From positions 1 through 64,000 of the forward strand of contig CAYOQK010000062.1 in the NCBI GenBank assembly GCA_964406105.1: DNA of 64,000 nucleotides, written 5' to 3'. A model generated the notes under the pieces. The model was not told the DNA's origin. It searched no databases and was given only the letters and a program-made list of their open reading frames with translations. How positions within the stretch are numbered: position 1 is the stretch's first letter; each line of letters opens with the position of its first letter. Origin of the DNA: WGAB01 sp964406105 (lineage in GTDB: Bacteria > Hydrothermota > Hydrothermia > WGAB01). Of the stretch, positions 15,139 through 24,009 are shown one piece after another. Position numbers and translations under genes: made by a program.

Positions 15139-17984
15139 AAGGCAAGTGGCGCGAAACCTTGAACCTTCCGAAAACCGCGTTTCCCATGCGGGCGAACCTT
15201 CCCCAGCGGGAGCCCACCCTTCTCCAGTGGTGGCAGGAGAAACGGGTGTACCACACCATGTTGGAACGTCACCGCCACGATCCCCCCTTCATCCTGCACG
15301 ACGGCCCTCCCTACTCCAACGGCCATATCCACCTCGGCCACGCTGTCAACAAGGTGCTCAAGGACCTGTTGGTAAAGTACAAGGCCCTTCGCGGACACTA
15401 CACACCCTTTGTGCCAGGATGGGACAACCACGGCATGCCCATTGAGCGGGAAGTGGTGCATAAGGATCCAGAGTTTGCCGAGGTGCGCCACGATCCCGAG
15501 CGACTTCGGGACCCCAAAATCCGCATTAAAATCCGCCGAAAGTGTCGGGATTTTGCCCAAGAGTGGGTGGAAACCCAGCGCCAGGAGTTCGTTCGGCTGG
15601 GGGTCTTTGGGGACTGGGATCGGCCTTATCTCACCATGTCGCCCGAGTTTGAGGGCGGCGAGGTGGAGATCTTTGCCGATCTCGTGGAGCAGGGCTACGT
15701 GTATCGGGGACGGATGCCCATCCATTGGTGCCCCTCCTGCCGCACCGCCCTGGCCATGATTGAAGTGGAATACCACGAGAAGGAGTCCCCTTCGCTCTTC
15801 TTTTGGGTGCCCGTGGCCCAAGATCCTAAGGGGCTCCTGGACCCAGAAACCCGGCTGGTGGTGTGGACCACCACTCCTTGGACCTTAATCGCCAACCGCG
15901 CCTTTGCGTTCCACCCGGACTTTGACTATGTGCTGGCAGAGGTGGAAACCCACCAGGGAACCAAGGTGCGGGTGCTCTTGGCCGAACGTCTGTTGCCTGT
16001 GGTGGCCGAGATCGTGGGCTGGAAAACCTACCGACGGCTCCGTCGCCTCCGGGGCCGCGACCTGGAGGGCGTGCACTTCGCCCACCCCATCTTTGAAGAC
16101 CGCACGTCCCCGGGTATCCTGGCCGACTTCGTGACCCTCACCGAGGGCACAGGGGTGGTCCATATCGCTCCGGGCCACGGCAAGGAGGACTTTGACATCG
16201 GCCGGAAGTACGGCCTGGAAGTGTTTTCCCCTGTGGACGAGGCCGGTCGGTTCACCGCAGAGGCCGGGCCGGAGTTCCAGGGCTTGTTCGTAGGCAAAGA
16301 GGGATCCGAAAAGGCGGTGGAGGTGCTCAAACGCCGAGGCCATTTCCTGCACCTGGAGACCCTTCGGCACACCTATCCCCACTGCTGGCGGTGCAAGAAC
16401 CCTCTGATCTTCCGAGCCACCACCCAGTGGTTCCTTTCCGTGGACCATCAAAACCTCCGGGAACGCGCCCTTCGGGCCATTGAACGGGTGCGGTGGCACC
16501 CCCCGGAAACCATCAATCGGATCTACAATTCCGTCAAAGAGCGTCCCGATTGGGTGCTTTCCCGTCAGCGGGCTTGGGGGGTAAACATTCCGGTGTTCTA
16601 CTGTGAGGATTGCGGTGAGCCCTTGGTGGACCCCCAGGTGATGCGCCACGTGGCCGGCATCTTCAAGCGGGAAACCGCCGATGCCTGGTACGAGAAGCCT
16701 GTGTCCGAACTGTTGCCCGAGGGTACCCGTTGCCCGAAGTGCGGCAGTACCCGGTTCCGGCAGGAAACCGACATCCTGGACGTCTGGTTTGACTCCGGGG
16801 CCACAAACCTCATCGTGTTGCGGGAAGACCGAGGCCTCACCTGGCCCTCGGACGTGTACCTGGAAGGCTCAGACCAACACCGCGGCTGGTTCAATTCCTC
16901 TCTGATGTTGGCCATGGCCGAACGGGGCGAACCCCCGTACCGGGCCGTGATCACCCACGGCTGGACCCTGGACGAGCAGGGCCGCGCCATGCATAAGTCC
17001 CTGGGCAACGTCATCTCTCCCCAGGAGATCATTGACCGGTACGGGGCCGATGTGCTCCGACTCTGGGTGACCTCCTCGGATTACACCGAGGACATCCGGC
17101 TGGGCCCTGAGATCCTCGCCCGGATGGTGGATTCGTACCGCAAGATCCGCAATACCTATCGCTTTATGCTGGGCAACCTCTTTGACTTTGATCCTGCACG
17201 GCATCGGGTTCCTTACCCCCAGCTCTTGCCTGTGGATCGGTTCCTGTTGCACCAGTACGCTCGTCTGCTGCAGGATCTGGCCACCTTCTACGAGAACTTT
17301 GAGTTTCACCGGGTGTTCCATCGCTACTTCAACTTCGTGGTGGTGGACCTCTCGGCTTTTTACCTGGACGTTACCAAGGATCGGTTGTACACCTGGGCAC
17401 CGGACTCTCGGGAGCGACGGAGTGCCCAAACCGTGATCTACGAGATCCTCCGCGGGCTGCTGGTGGCCTTTGCCCCCGTGCTCTCCTTTACCACCGAGGA
17501 GGCTTGGCAGCACCTGCCGGGCGAACGGCCGGAGAGCGTGTTCCTCGCAGATTGGCCCCAGGTGCCAGAAACCTGGATTCAAGACGACCTGGCCCAGGAG
17601 TTCCAAGGCCTTTTGGCAGTGCGAGAGGTGGTGCTCCGGGCCCTGGAGGTGGCCCGCAAGGACCGCAAGATTCTCCAGGATCGCCTGGAGGCCGAAGTCC
17701 TCTTAGAACCTCAGGACGCTACCCTCCGCGAACAGCTGGAAAAGTACCTGCCCCACTTGCCAGAGTTCTTTGTGGTGTCTGGGGTGCAAGTGGTGGCGAC
17801 ATTGCCCGAGGGTCTCCCGGTGGTGGAATCCGGGGAGGCCCTCCGGGTGGGCATCCGCCGCAAGGCGGGCCAAAAGTGCGCCCGGTGTTGGATGTGGCAC
17901 GAGGCCGTGGGTCGGGATCCGCGGTACCCCGACCTCTGCCCCAAATGTGTCCGGGCCGTGGAGGCCCTGAGCCATGAAGATTGA
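15135..17984 (+). CDS. ileS: isoleucyl-tRNA synthetase
   Basis: This 949-residue class Ia synthetase charges tRNA-Ile. It has GPPYSNGHIHLGHAVNKVLK (HIGH motif, about residues 56-75), the CP1 editing domain (VWTTTPWTLIANRAFAFHPD, then GTGVVHIAPGHGKEDFDIG), DVWFDSGAT and MHKSLGNVISPQEII. In the last, HKSLGN replaces KMSKS in weaker form. The C-terminal zinc domain has CARCWMWHE and CPKC, complete as in bacterial IleRS. AGGAGGT precedes the ATG, which overlaps the previous gene as ATGA. Confidence 0.97.
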   Translation: MKGKWRETLNLPKTAFPMRANLPQREPTLLQWWQEKRVYHTMLERHRHDPPFILHDGPPYSNGHIHLGHAVNKVLKDLLVKYKALRGHYTPFVPGWDNHGMPIEREVVHKDPEFAEVRHDPERLRDPKIRIKIRRKCRDFAQEWVETQRQEFVRLGVFGDWDRPYLTMSPEFEGGEVEIFADLVEQGYVYRGRMPIHWCPSCRTALAMIEVEYHEKESPSLFFWVPVAQDPKGLLDPETRLVVWTTTPWTLIANRAFAFHPDFDYVLAEVETHQGTKVRVLLAERLLPVVAEIVGWKTYRRLRRLRGRDLEGVHFAHPIFEDRTSPGILADFVTLTEGTGVVHIAPGHGKEDFDIGRKYGLEVFSPVDEAGRFTAEAGPEFQGLFVGKEGSEKAVEVLKRRGHFLHLETLRHTYPHCWRCKNPLIFRATTQWFLSVDHQNLRERALRAIERVRWHPPETINRIYNSVKERPDWVLSRQRAWGVNIPVFYCEDCGEPLVDPQVMRHVAGIFKRETADAWYEKPVSELLPEGTRCPKCGSTRFRQETDILDVWFDSGATNLIVLREDRGLTWPSDVYLEGSDQHRGWFNSSLMLAMAERGEPPYRAVITHGWTLDEQGRAMHKSLGNVISPQEIIDRYGADVLRLWVTSSDYTEDIRLGPEILARMVDSYRKIRNTYRFMLGNLFDFDPARHRVPYPQLLPVDRFLLHQYARLLQDLATFYENFEFHRVFHRYFNFVVVDLSAFYLDVTKDRLYTWAPDSRERRSAQTVIYEILRGLLVAFAPVLSFTTEEAWQHLPGERPESVFLADWPQVPETWIQDDLAQEFQGLLAVREVVLRALEVARKDRKILQDRLEAEVLLEPQDATLREQLEKYLPHLPEFFVVSGVQVVATLPEGLPVVESGEALRVGIRRKAGQKCARCWMWHEAVGRDPRYPDLCPKCVRAVEALSHED

Positions 17985-18507
17985 TCTGAAAAACCTGAAG
18001 CCCGGGGTTACCGAGTTCTGGGAACGGGTAGAACCCGAGGAATTGGATCTGCCCCAAGACGAGTTCCGCATGGTGGGGCCCTTGGAAGCCACCCATCGCC
18101 TGCGGAAGGGGGGCAAAACCTTGGAGCTCCGCGTCAGCACCATCTACACCCTGGAACTCACCTGTGCGCGGTGCTTGGAACGGTTTCAGCAGACGTTTCG
18201 GGAGGAGAGCCTGTACCTCATCCAGATCGGCACACCGCCACCCGAGGCCGAGGAAAAGGCCTTAACCACCCAGGACATCCTCCTGTTCTTCGTGCCCGTG
18301 GAGGAGTTGGACACCCTGCCCATCCTTCGGGAAACGGTGTTGCTCTCCGTGCCCATGAAGCCCTTGTGCAAGCCCGACTGCAAGGGGCTTTGCCCAGTAT
18401 GCGGTGCCAACTTAAACCGGGAGCAGTGTGAACACCAGGGCCAGCGGGTGGACCCCCGGTGGCTCAAACTTTTGGAACTGAAGGACAAACTGGCCTCATC
18501 GGGGTAA
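17974..18507 (+). CDS. yceD: YceD/DUF177 family protein
   Basis: This 177-residue DUF177 protein carries the family Cys pairs: LTCARCLERF (about residues 50-59) and CKPDCKGLCPVCGANLN (about 131-147). They look like a zinc site. In many bacteria yceD lies directly before rpmF (L32), and YceD has been linked to 23S rRNA accumulation; here rpmF is 36 kb away at 54130. The gene overlaps ileS by 11 bases. Confidence 0.9.
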   Translation: MKIDLKNLKPGVTEFWERVEPEELDLPQDEFRMVGPLEATHRLRKGGKTLELRVSTIYTLELTCARCLERFQQTFREESLYLIQIGTPPPEAEEKALTTQDILLFFVPVEELDTLPILRETVLLSVPMKPLCKPDCKGLCPVCGANLNREQCEHQGQRVDPRWLKLLELKDKLASSG

Positions 18508-18510
18508 ACC

Positions 18511-19071
18511 ATGGCGGCGTTACACGTGAAACAGGAGTTGGCAGATGCCACGGGTGTTGCCCGCCTGGTGACCGCCACGGCGGAGCGATTGGCCCAGGAG
18601 ATCCAACGGTATCCCAACGACCCGGTGATGTTCATCGGGATCCAGCGACGAGGGGTGCCCTTCGCACAGCGCGTGGCCCGATACCTGGAAGCCCAGGGTT
18701 TGAAGGTGCCCGAGTTCCACACCATGGAGATCCGCTTCTACACCGACGACCTGCGCCTGGTCAGCGAGCGACCCGTGGTTACCCTGCAGGATCCCTTTGC
18801 TGTGGATCAACGGCGGGTTTTCCTGTTTGACGATGTGCTCTTCACGGGTTGGACTGCCTTTGCGGCCCTCCAGAGCGTGTTCAAACTCGGTACACCCCGG
18901 CGGGTGTACCTGGTGACCCTCGTGGATCGGGGACACCGGGCCATGCCCCTGTGCGCCGACTTTGCCGCCCTCACCGTGGACACCACCCTGCAGGAGGTGA
19001 TCCACGTCCATTTCCAAGAGGTGGACGGCGAAGATCGGATTCTACTTTTGGAACGGGAGGAGACACCATGA
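18511..19071 (+). CDS. pyrR: PyrR-like phosphoribosyltransferase
   Basis: This 186-residue type I phosphoribosyltransferase matches PyrR, the uracil PRTase and pyrimidine attenuator protein. The PRPP loop is VFLFDDVLFTGWTAFAA (about residues 104-120), preceded by FIGIQRRGVPFAQRVA and followed by RRVYLVTLVDRGHRAMPL. The canonical TGRT of the loop reads TGWT. I see no PyrR-binding hairpin or other pyr gene beside it, apart from pyrG 26 kb away, so the RNA-binding role is unproven. It starts three bases after yceD and overlaps the next gene as ATGA. Confidence 0.8.
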   Translation: MAALHVKQELADATGVARLVTATAERLAQEIQRYPNDPVMFIGIQRRGVPFAQRVARYLEAQGLKVPEFHTMEIRFYTDDLRLVSERPVVTLQDPFAVDQRRVFLFDDVLFTGWTAFAALQSVFKLGTPRRVYLVTLVDRGHRAMPLCADFAALTVDTTLQEVIHVHFQEVDGEDRILLLEREETP

Positions 19072-19472
19072 TCAAGACCCTGGAGCTTTCGGTACGCACC
19101 CATCGGCGGAACGAGTTGGTGGACATCACTGCGGCCGTGGAGCAAGCGGTGCGGGAGAGCGGGGTACAGGAGGGCTTTGTGATCCTCTACGTACCCCACA
19201 CCACCGCTGCCATCACCGTGAACGAAAATGCAGACCCCTCAGTGCGGGTGGACATTGAGGAAACCCTGAGCCGTCTGGTGCCCGCGGGTTCCCATTACCA
19301 CCACCTGGAGGGCAACGCCGATAGCCACGTGAAGGCTACCCTGGTGGGGCCCTCAGAGACCCTGTTGATCCGAAACGGTTCCTTGGTGTTGGGGACCTGG
19401 CAAGGGGTGTTCTTTTGCGAGTTTGATGGTCCTCGGAGCCGCCGGGTGTACGTGCAGATCCACGGAGAGTAA
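19068..19472 (+). CDS. yjbQ: UPF0047/YjbQ family protein
   Basis: This 134-residue small beta-rich protein of the YjbQ/UPF0047 family shows both signature blocks: YVPHTTAAITVNENADPSV (about residues 43-61) and HHLEGNADSHVKATLVG, followed by LVLGTWQGVFFCEFDGPRSR. Family members show weak thiamine-phosphate synthase activity when expressed in E. coli, but the native role is not settled. The start overlaps the pyrR-like stop as ATGA, which fixes it at 19068. Confidence 0.93.
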   Translation: MIKTLELSVRTHRRNELVDITAAVEQAVRESGVQEGFVILYVPHTTAAITVNENADPSVRVDIEETLSRLVPAGSHYHHLEGNADSHVKATLVGPSETLLIRNGSLVLGTWQGVFFCEFDGPRSRRVYVQIHGE

Positions 19473-19517
19473 AACCCCAGGGTCCCTAACGTCCGAGAGA
19501 GGAAGGAGATTCCAGCG

Positions 19518-20768
19518 ATGGAGTACCACATTCAGGATCCTGCCCTCCACCACGAGGGCCGGCGGCGGATTGAGTGGGCAGGTGCCCACATGCCCGTACT
19601 TTTGCAGATCCGGGAGGAGTACCGCCAAACCCGCCCCCTGGAGGGGGTGCGAATTGCGGCCTGTTTGCACGTCACCAGCGAAACGGCCAACCTGATGATC
19701 ACCCTCAAGGAGGGAGGGGCCGACGTGCGGCTTTCCGCCTCCAATCCCCTGTCCACCCAAGACGACGTCGCCGCCTCCTTGGTGGTGGACTACGGGATAC
19801 CCGTGTTCGCCCTGCACGGCGAAGATCGGGACACCTATTACCAGCACATTGACCAGGTGCTTTCCTTTGCTCCCCACATCACGCTGGATGATGGCGGTGA
19901 TCTGACCGCCTATGCCCATCAGAGGGGACGTACCCAGGGCATCGTGGGGGGCACCGAGGAAACCACCACCGGTGTGATCCGGTTTCGGGCCATGGAGCGA
20001 GACGGTGCCCTGAGGTATCCCATCATCGCGGTGAATGATTCCCGAACCAAGTACCTGTTTGACAACCGCTATGGCACCGGTCAATCCACCATTGACGGCC
20101 TGCTGCGGGCCACCAATCTGCTGATTGCGGGGTCCGTGTTCGTGGTGGCGGGCTATGGCTGGTGTGGCCGCGGGATTGCGCTCCGAGCCCGGGGTATGGG
20201 TGCTCGCGTGATCGTCACCGAGGTGGACCCCATCCGGGCGGTGGAGGCTGTGATGGACGGCTTTGAAGTGATGCCCATGAAGGAGGCCGCTCCCCGAGGC
20301 GACTTCTTCGTAACCGCCACCGGCGACATCCACGTGATCGGGCGGGAGGCCCTGGAGCGCATGAAGGATGGCGCTGTGTTGGCCAACGCCGGCCATTTTG
20401 ACGTGGAGATTGATCTCCAGGCCCTGCGGGACCTGGCCCAGGAAGTGCGGCCCGTGCGGCCTAACCTGGAAGAGTACCGGCTGAAGGACGGACGCCGTCT
20501 TTACCTGGTGGCACAGGGCCGTTTGGTGAACCTGGTGGCGGCCGAGGGACACCCCCCTACGGTGATGGATCTGTCCTTTGCCAATCAAGCCCGTGCAGCA
20601 GTGTACCTCTGGCAACACCAGGGGAAATTGGCCCCCAAGGTGTACACCCTGCCGGTGGAGATTGACGAGGAGATCGCCCGGCGGAAGTTAGAGGCCATGG
20701 GCCTGCAGATTGACGAACTCACCGAGGAACAGCGTCGGTACCTTAGCACCTGGCAAGAGGGCACATAA
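19518..20768 (+). CDS. ahcY: adenosylhomocysteinase (SAH hydrolase)
   Basis: This 416-residue enzyme splits S-adenosylhomocysteine to adenosine and homocysteine, keeping SAM-dependent methylation going. Signatures are LHVTSETANLMITLKEGGAD (about residues 50-69), DDGGDLTAY, GTEETTTGVIR, the NAD-binding VVAGYGWCGRGIALRARGMG (about 211-230) and a C-terminal LTEEQRRYLSTW. Length matches the shorter archaeal/thermophile type. GGAAGGAGA lies before the ATG; the gene ends the plus-strand operon two bases before a strong terminator hairpin. Confidence 0.97.
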   Translation: MEYHIQDPALHHEGRRRIEWAGAHMPVLLQIREEYRQTRPLEGVRIAACLHVTSETANLMITLKEGGADVRLSASNPLSTQDDVAASLVVDYGIPVFALHGEDRDTYYQHIDQVLSFAPHITLDDGGDLTAYAHQRGRTQGIVGGTEETTTGVIRFRAMERDGALRYPIIAVNDSRTKYLFDNRYGTGQSTIDGLLRATNLLIAGSVFVVAGYGWCGRGIALRARGMGARVIVTEVDPIRAVEAVMDGFEVMPMKEAAPRGDFFVTATGDIHVIGREALERMKDGAVLANAGHFDVEIDLQALRDLAQEVRPVRPNLEEYRLKDGRRLYLVAQGRLVNLVAAEGHPPTVMDLSFANQARAAVYLWQHQGKLAPKVYTLPVEIDEEIARRKLEAMGLQIDELTEEQRRYLSTWQEGT

Positions 20769-20770
20769 GT

Positions 20771-20804
20771 AAAGGGGCTCCCTTCAAAAGAAGGGAGCCC
20801 CTTT
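20771..20804. terminator. 14-bp perfect hairpin between ahcY and ftsZ
   Basis: The arms 20771-20784 and 20791-20804 are exact complements around a six-base CAAAAG loop. It separates the convergent ahcY and ftsZ operons and can serve both strands. The minus-strand side has the better T-rich tail (TTTACTTAT). Confidence 0.85.
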
Positions 20805-20826
20805 GATGCCCTGAGGGCCTGGGGGA

Positions 20827-21885
20827 TCAGAACTGGTCGTCGCCGAAGAGTTCCGACGGGCTGTCCGGCGGGGCGGACCATGGGTCTGCCGGGGTTGCCC
20901 AAGGGTCCCACGCACGCTGCCGTTGCTCAATGCCCGTGGCGATGACCGTGACCTTCACCTTGCCGTTCATCTCCTTTTTGGGAGTATCGCCGAAGATCAG
21001 CAGGGGCTTGTTCTTGCCGTCACGGGCCTCTTCCAGGATGAAACTGGTGATTTCGGTGATCTCGGCCATCTTGAGGTCTGGGCCGTGGGTGATGTTCACC
21101 AGGATCCCCTTGGCGCCGCGGATGGACATGCGTTCCAGCAGCGGGCTGGAGATAGACGCCCGGGCCGCCTCCTTCGCTCGGTTCTCGCCCTCCCCAAGGC
21201 CTGAACCCATAACAGCCCGGCCCCGCATTTGCATCACCTTTCGCACGTCGGCGAAGTCCACATTGATGAGCCCGGTGGTCACAATGATGTCCACGATGCC
21301 CGATACCGCCTCGTAGAGCACCTCGTTGGATTTCTCAAAGGCGTGGACAGCCTCCATGTCGGGGAAGAGCTCCTGGAGTTTATCGTTGGGGATCACCAGG
21401 AGGGTGTCTACCTTGTCTTCCAGGCGTTTCAGCCATTCCCGGGCGATCTCCATGCGCTTTGGGCCTTCCCAAGAGAAGGGCAGGGTGACGACGGCCACCG
21501 TGAGAATGCCCATTTCCTGGCAGATCTCTGCGGCCACCTGGATGCCGCCGGTGCCGGTGCCGCCCCCCATGCCAGCGGTGAGGAACACCATATCGGCGTT
21601 GGACAGAACCTGGCGCACTTCCTCTGCCGCCTCACGCATGGCCCGTTCTCCCACCTCAGGGTCGCCGCCCGCTCCGAGGCCTTGGGTGACCTCTTTGCCG
21701 GCCTGGAGTTTGTATTCGGCGCTGGATCGGGCCAAAGCCTGCTTGTCCGTGTTGGCGGCGATGGTGAGGGTGGTGGGGAGGCCGCGGCGGACCATATAGT
21801 CCACGGCGTTGGACCCACCACCGCCGATCCCCATGATCTTGATGCGGGCATCGCGGAACCCACGGTCCATCAGAATGATTCCCAT
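20827..21885 (-). CDS. ftsZ: cell division protein FtsZ
   Basis: This 352-residue tubulin-like GTPase forms the division ring. It shows IKIMGIGGGGSNAVDYMV (about residues 15-32), the G-loop GMGGGTGTGGIQVAAEI (about 104-120) and the T7 synergy loop INVDFADVRKVM (about 203-214). The usual GTGAAP reads GTGGIQ. The C-terminal tail is short and acidic (ELFGDDQF) and lacks the DIPxFLR-type peptide that normally binds FtsA. A GGGGAGGAG site supports the ATG at 21885. It is last in the dcw cluster. Confidence 0.95.
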   Translation of the reverse strand: MGIILMDRGFRDARIKIMGIGGGGSNAVDYMVRRGLPTTLTIAANTDKQALARSSAEYKLQAGKEVTQGLGAGGDPEVGERAMREAAEEVRQVLSNADMVFLTAGMGGGTGTGGIQVAAEICQEMGILTVAVVTLPFSWEGPKRMEIAREWLKRLEDKVDTLLVIPNDKLQELFPDMEAVHAFEKSNEVLYEAVSGIVDIIVTTGLINVDFADVRKVMQMRGRAVMGSGLGEGENRAKEAARASISSPLLERMSIRGAKGILVNITHGPDLKMAEITEITSFILEEARDGKNKPLLIFGDTPKKEMNGKVKVTVIATGIEQRQRAWDPWATPADPWSAPPDSPSELFGDDQF

Positions 21886-21907
21886 CGGTTGCTCCTCCCC
21901 AACACCT

Positions 21908-23122
21908 TCAGAAAAAGTTCCTCAAGAGCTCTTTGACGTGCCCCCACGGTGTGCGTTTGCGACGCCGGGGTTTCACGAGGCGTTCTTTGACCAGTTTCAA
22001 GGTGCCTGCCGCTACGGCCAGGCTGGGGTCGCCGTTACCCGGTAGGTTTTGGACTCCTCGGATGACCCCCAGGTTCACGGTTTTTTGGAATTTTTCTTCC
22101 AGATAGCCCAGCAGCCCTGGCAACTGGGCCATTCCGCCCACCACCACCACTCCGGACACCGTGCGGCCGGTTCTGCCGATGAATTCCTGTAGCCGCTGAA
22201 CCATGCGATCCAGCTCCTGGTGTACCTCGCGGAGGGCCTTTTGGCGCGGGATCTTGCGTTGGATCCCCTGGCCACCCAGCGAGAGCTCCAGGGTTTGAGG
22301 CTCGGCAGAGGGGTCCAGGAGGTTGCCGAGGCGGGACAGGAGTTCTCCGGCCTTTTCCCACGAGATCTCAAACCGTTGGGCGAGAGCGTAGGTGATGGCC
22401 TGGCGGCAGCCGTTTCCGATGCTTCCGGCCAAACGAAGCCCGCCCTCCAGCCACAGGGCGTAATCCACCTTGGCGTGGCCTATGTCCAGCACCAGCAGGT
22501 TTTCGCGGCGATCCCCCTTACTGAGCACGGCCCAGGAGGCAGCCACCGGCTGGTACTCAAAGGTCAGCAGTTGTTCGGGGATGCCGGCCTCGTAGAGCAG
22601 TTCCTCCAGGTTGCGGAACACAACGGTGCGGGCGTACACCGCCAGCCCCTCCACCTCCAAACTTCGGGCGTGCATGCCCACAGGGTTTTGGGTTTCCTGG
22701 GACTTGTCCAAACGGTACACGAAGGGGTAGAACTGGAAGATTATGCGACCATCGGTTTCGGGTTCGTTGAGCACGATGTGGATGAGGTCCCTTACGTTCT
22801 GCTCGGTGATGGTCACGGGGAAGGCCTTGCTGATGTTGTCGCTTTCCTTAACCCATTTGGTGGTGTAGAGGCGGCCAGAGACCGCCACGTGCACGGGCAG
22901 GCTTTTGAGTTTCTTTCGGTGTTTCCCCAGGGCTTTTTGAAGGGCCCGTTCCACCGCTTCCAAGGCCTCTTCCGGGCGGTTCACCTCACCGAATCGGAAC
23001 GCCTCTTGGTGGTCTTGGATGCCGACGTTCAGCACCTCCAGGGTATCCTCTGCGGTGATTCGGCCCCAGAGGGCCAGTACCTTTTGACTTCCCAGATCCA
23101 ATACCAAAACTTCCCGACTCAT
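21908..23122 (-). CDS. ftsA: cell division protein FtsA
   Basis: This 404-residue actin-like protein would anchor FtsZ to the membrane. The phosphate-1 region is VLVLDLGSQKVLALWGRI (about residues 5-22), the second is LLVLDIGHAKVDYALWLEGG (about 205-224), and VVVVGGMAQLPGLLGYLEE forms the adenosine loop. The C-terminal end is basic (KPRRRKRTPWGHVKELLRNF) and fits the amphipathic membrane helix. The start is fixed by an ATGA overlap with murB. Confidence 0.93.
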   Translation of the reverse strand: MSREVLVLDLGSQKVLALWGRITAEDTLEVLNVGIQDHQEAFRFGEVNRPEEALEAVERALQKALGKHRKKLKSLPVHVAVSGRLYTTKWVKESDNISKAFPVTITEQNVRDLIHIVLNEPETDGRIIFQFYPFVYRLDKSQETQNPVGMHARSLEVEGLAVYARTVVFRNLEELLYEAGIPEQLLTFEYQPVAASWAVLSKGDRRENLLVLDIGHAKVDYALWLEGGLRLAGSIGNGCRQAITYALAQRFEISWEKAGELLSRLGNLLDPSAEPQTLELSLGGQGIQRKIPRQKALREVHQELDRMVQRLQEFIGRTGRTVSGVVVVGGMAQLPGLLGYLEEKFQKTVNLGVIRGVQNLPGNGDPSLAVAAGTLKLVKERLVKPRRRKRTPWGHVKELLRNFF

Positions 23123-24009
23123 ACGCCGTTCCCCCAAGGATCCAGAACCACGATTTCCTCTTCCAGTTCGTAACCAAACATTTCCCTCACTCGCTGTTTG
23201 CCCAGGTCCATCAGGGCCAGCACGTCTTCGGCCCGGGCCTGGTTCAGGTTGACGATGAAATTGGCGTGTTTTTCCGAGTACATGGCATCGCCCAGCCGAT
23301 AACCTTTGAGGCCAGCGTCGTCCAGGAGTTTGCCGGCACTCACGTCGGGGGCAGGGTTTTTGAACACGCACCCAGCGGATTTCATGCCGTAAGGCTGGGT
23401 GCTCTTCCGGTGCTCCAGGTAGTTTTGGATTTCCTGGTCAATGCGTTCGGTGTCGCCGGGCACCAGGCGGAGCCGGGCCTTTACGATGATCCCCATGTCC
23501 CGCACCCGCGACCTGCGGTAAGCCAGCCCCAGCTCCTGGGGCGGGAGTTCTTCCACGTAGCCGTCAAAGGTCAACAGGGTCACCGACACCAGGCGGTCGC
23601 CGATCTCGTGGCCCTTGAGCCCAGCGTTCATTACGATGGCGCCGCCCAGTTCTCCGGGGATGCCCACAAAGGGCTCCAGGCCTGAGAGGCCTGCATCCCG
23701 GGCCACGTTGATCAGCCGTTTGAGGGTGGTGCCGGCTTCGGCTTCCAGCACCTCGCCCTTAACCTCCACGTGGTTCATGCGGGCCATCCGGATCACAACG
23801 CCTTCAAAGCCCTCATCGTGGAACAGCACGTTGGATCCCCCACCGAGGATCAGATAGGGCAGGCCCTCTTCTTCGGCGAACAGCAGGGCTTCCCGCAGTT
23901 CCTCCAGATCTTGGGGCTCGGCCACATACCGGGCCGGGCCGCCGATGCCGAAGGTGGTGTACTTGCTCAAAGGCACCCGTTCCTTAAGGATCAGGTGGTC
24001 GTGTTTCAT
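23119..24009 (-). CDS. murB: UDP-N-acetylenolpyruvoylglucosamine reductase
   Basis: This 296-residue MurB is a flavoenzyme making UDP-MurNAc. It has LILGGGSNVLFHDEGFEGVV (FAD site, about residues 55-74), PFVGIPGELGGAIVMNAG, AYRRSRVRD with the catalytic-region Arg, SAGCVFKNPA and a final LEEEIVVLDPWG. The size suits the shorter type II MurB. The Cys in AGCVFKNP stands where E. coli has Ser as proton donor, as in many such enzymes. ATGA overlap with murC sets the start at 24009. murB followed directly by ftsA leaves no place for ftsQ. Confidence 0.96.
   Translation of the reverse strand: MKHDHLILKERVPLSKYTTFGIGGPARYVAEPQDLEELREALLFAEEEGLPYLILGGGSNVLFHDEGFEGVVIRMARMNHVEVKGEVLEAEAGTTLKRLINVARDAGLSGLEPFVGIPGELGGAIVMNAGLKGHEIGDRLVSVTLLTFDGYVEELPPQELGLAYRRSRVRDMGIIVKARLRLVPGDTERIDQEIQNYLEHRKSTQPYGMKSAGCVFKNPAPDVSAGKLLDDAGLKGYRLGDAMYSEKHANFIVNLNQARAEDVLALMDLGKQRVREMFGYELEEEIVVLDPWGNGV

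Noticed and set aside
23122..23371. Upstream N-terminal extensions of ftsA (and similarly murB, murG, ftsW and murE)
   Set aside because: The extra residues are Arg/Pro-rich shadows of the neighbouring gene; family starts coincide with ATGA overlaps or conserved N-termini.
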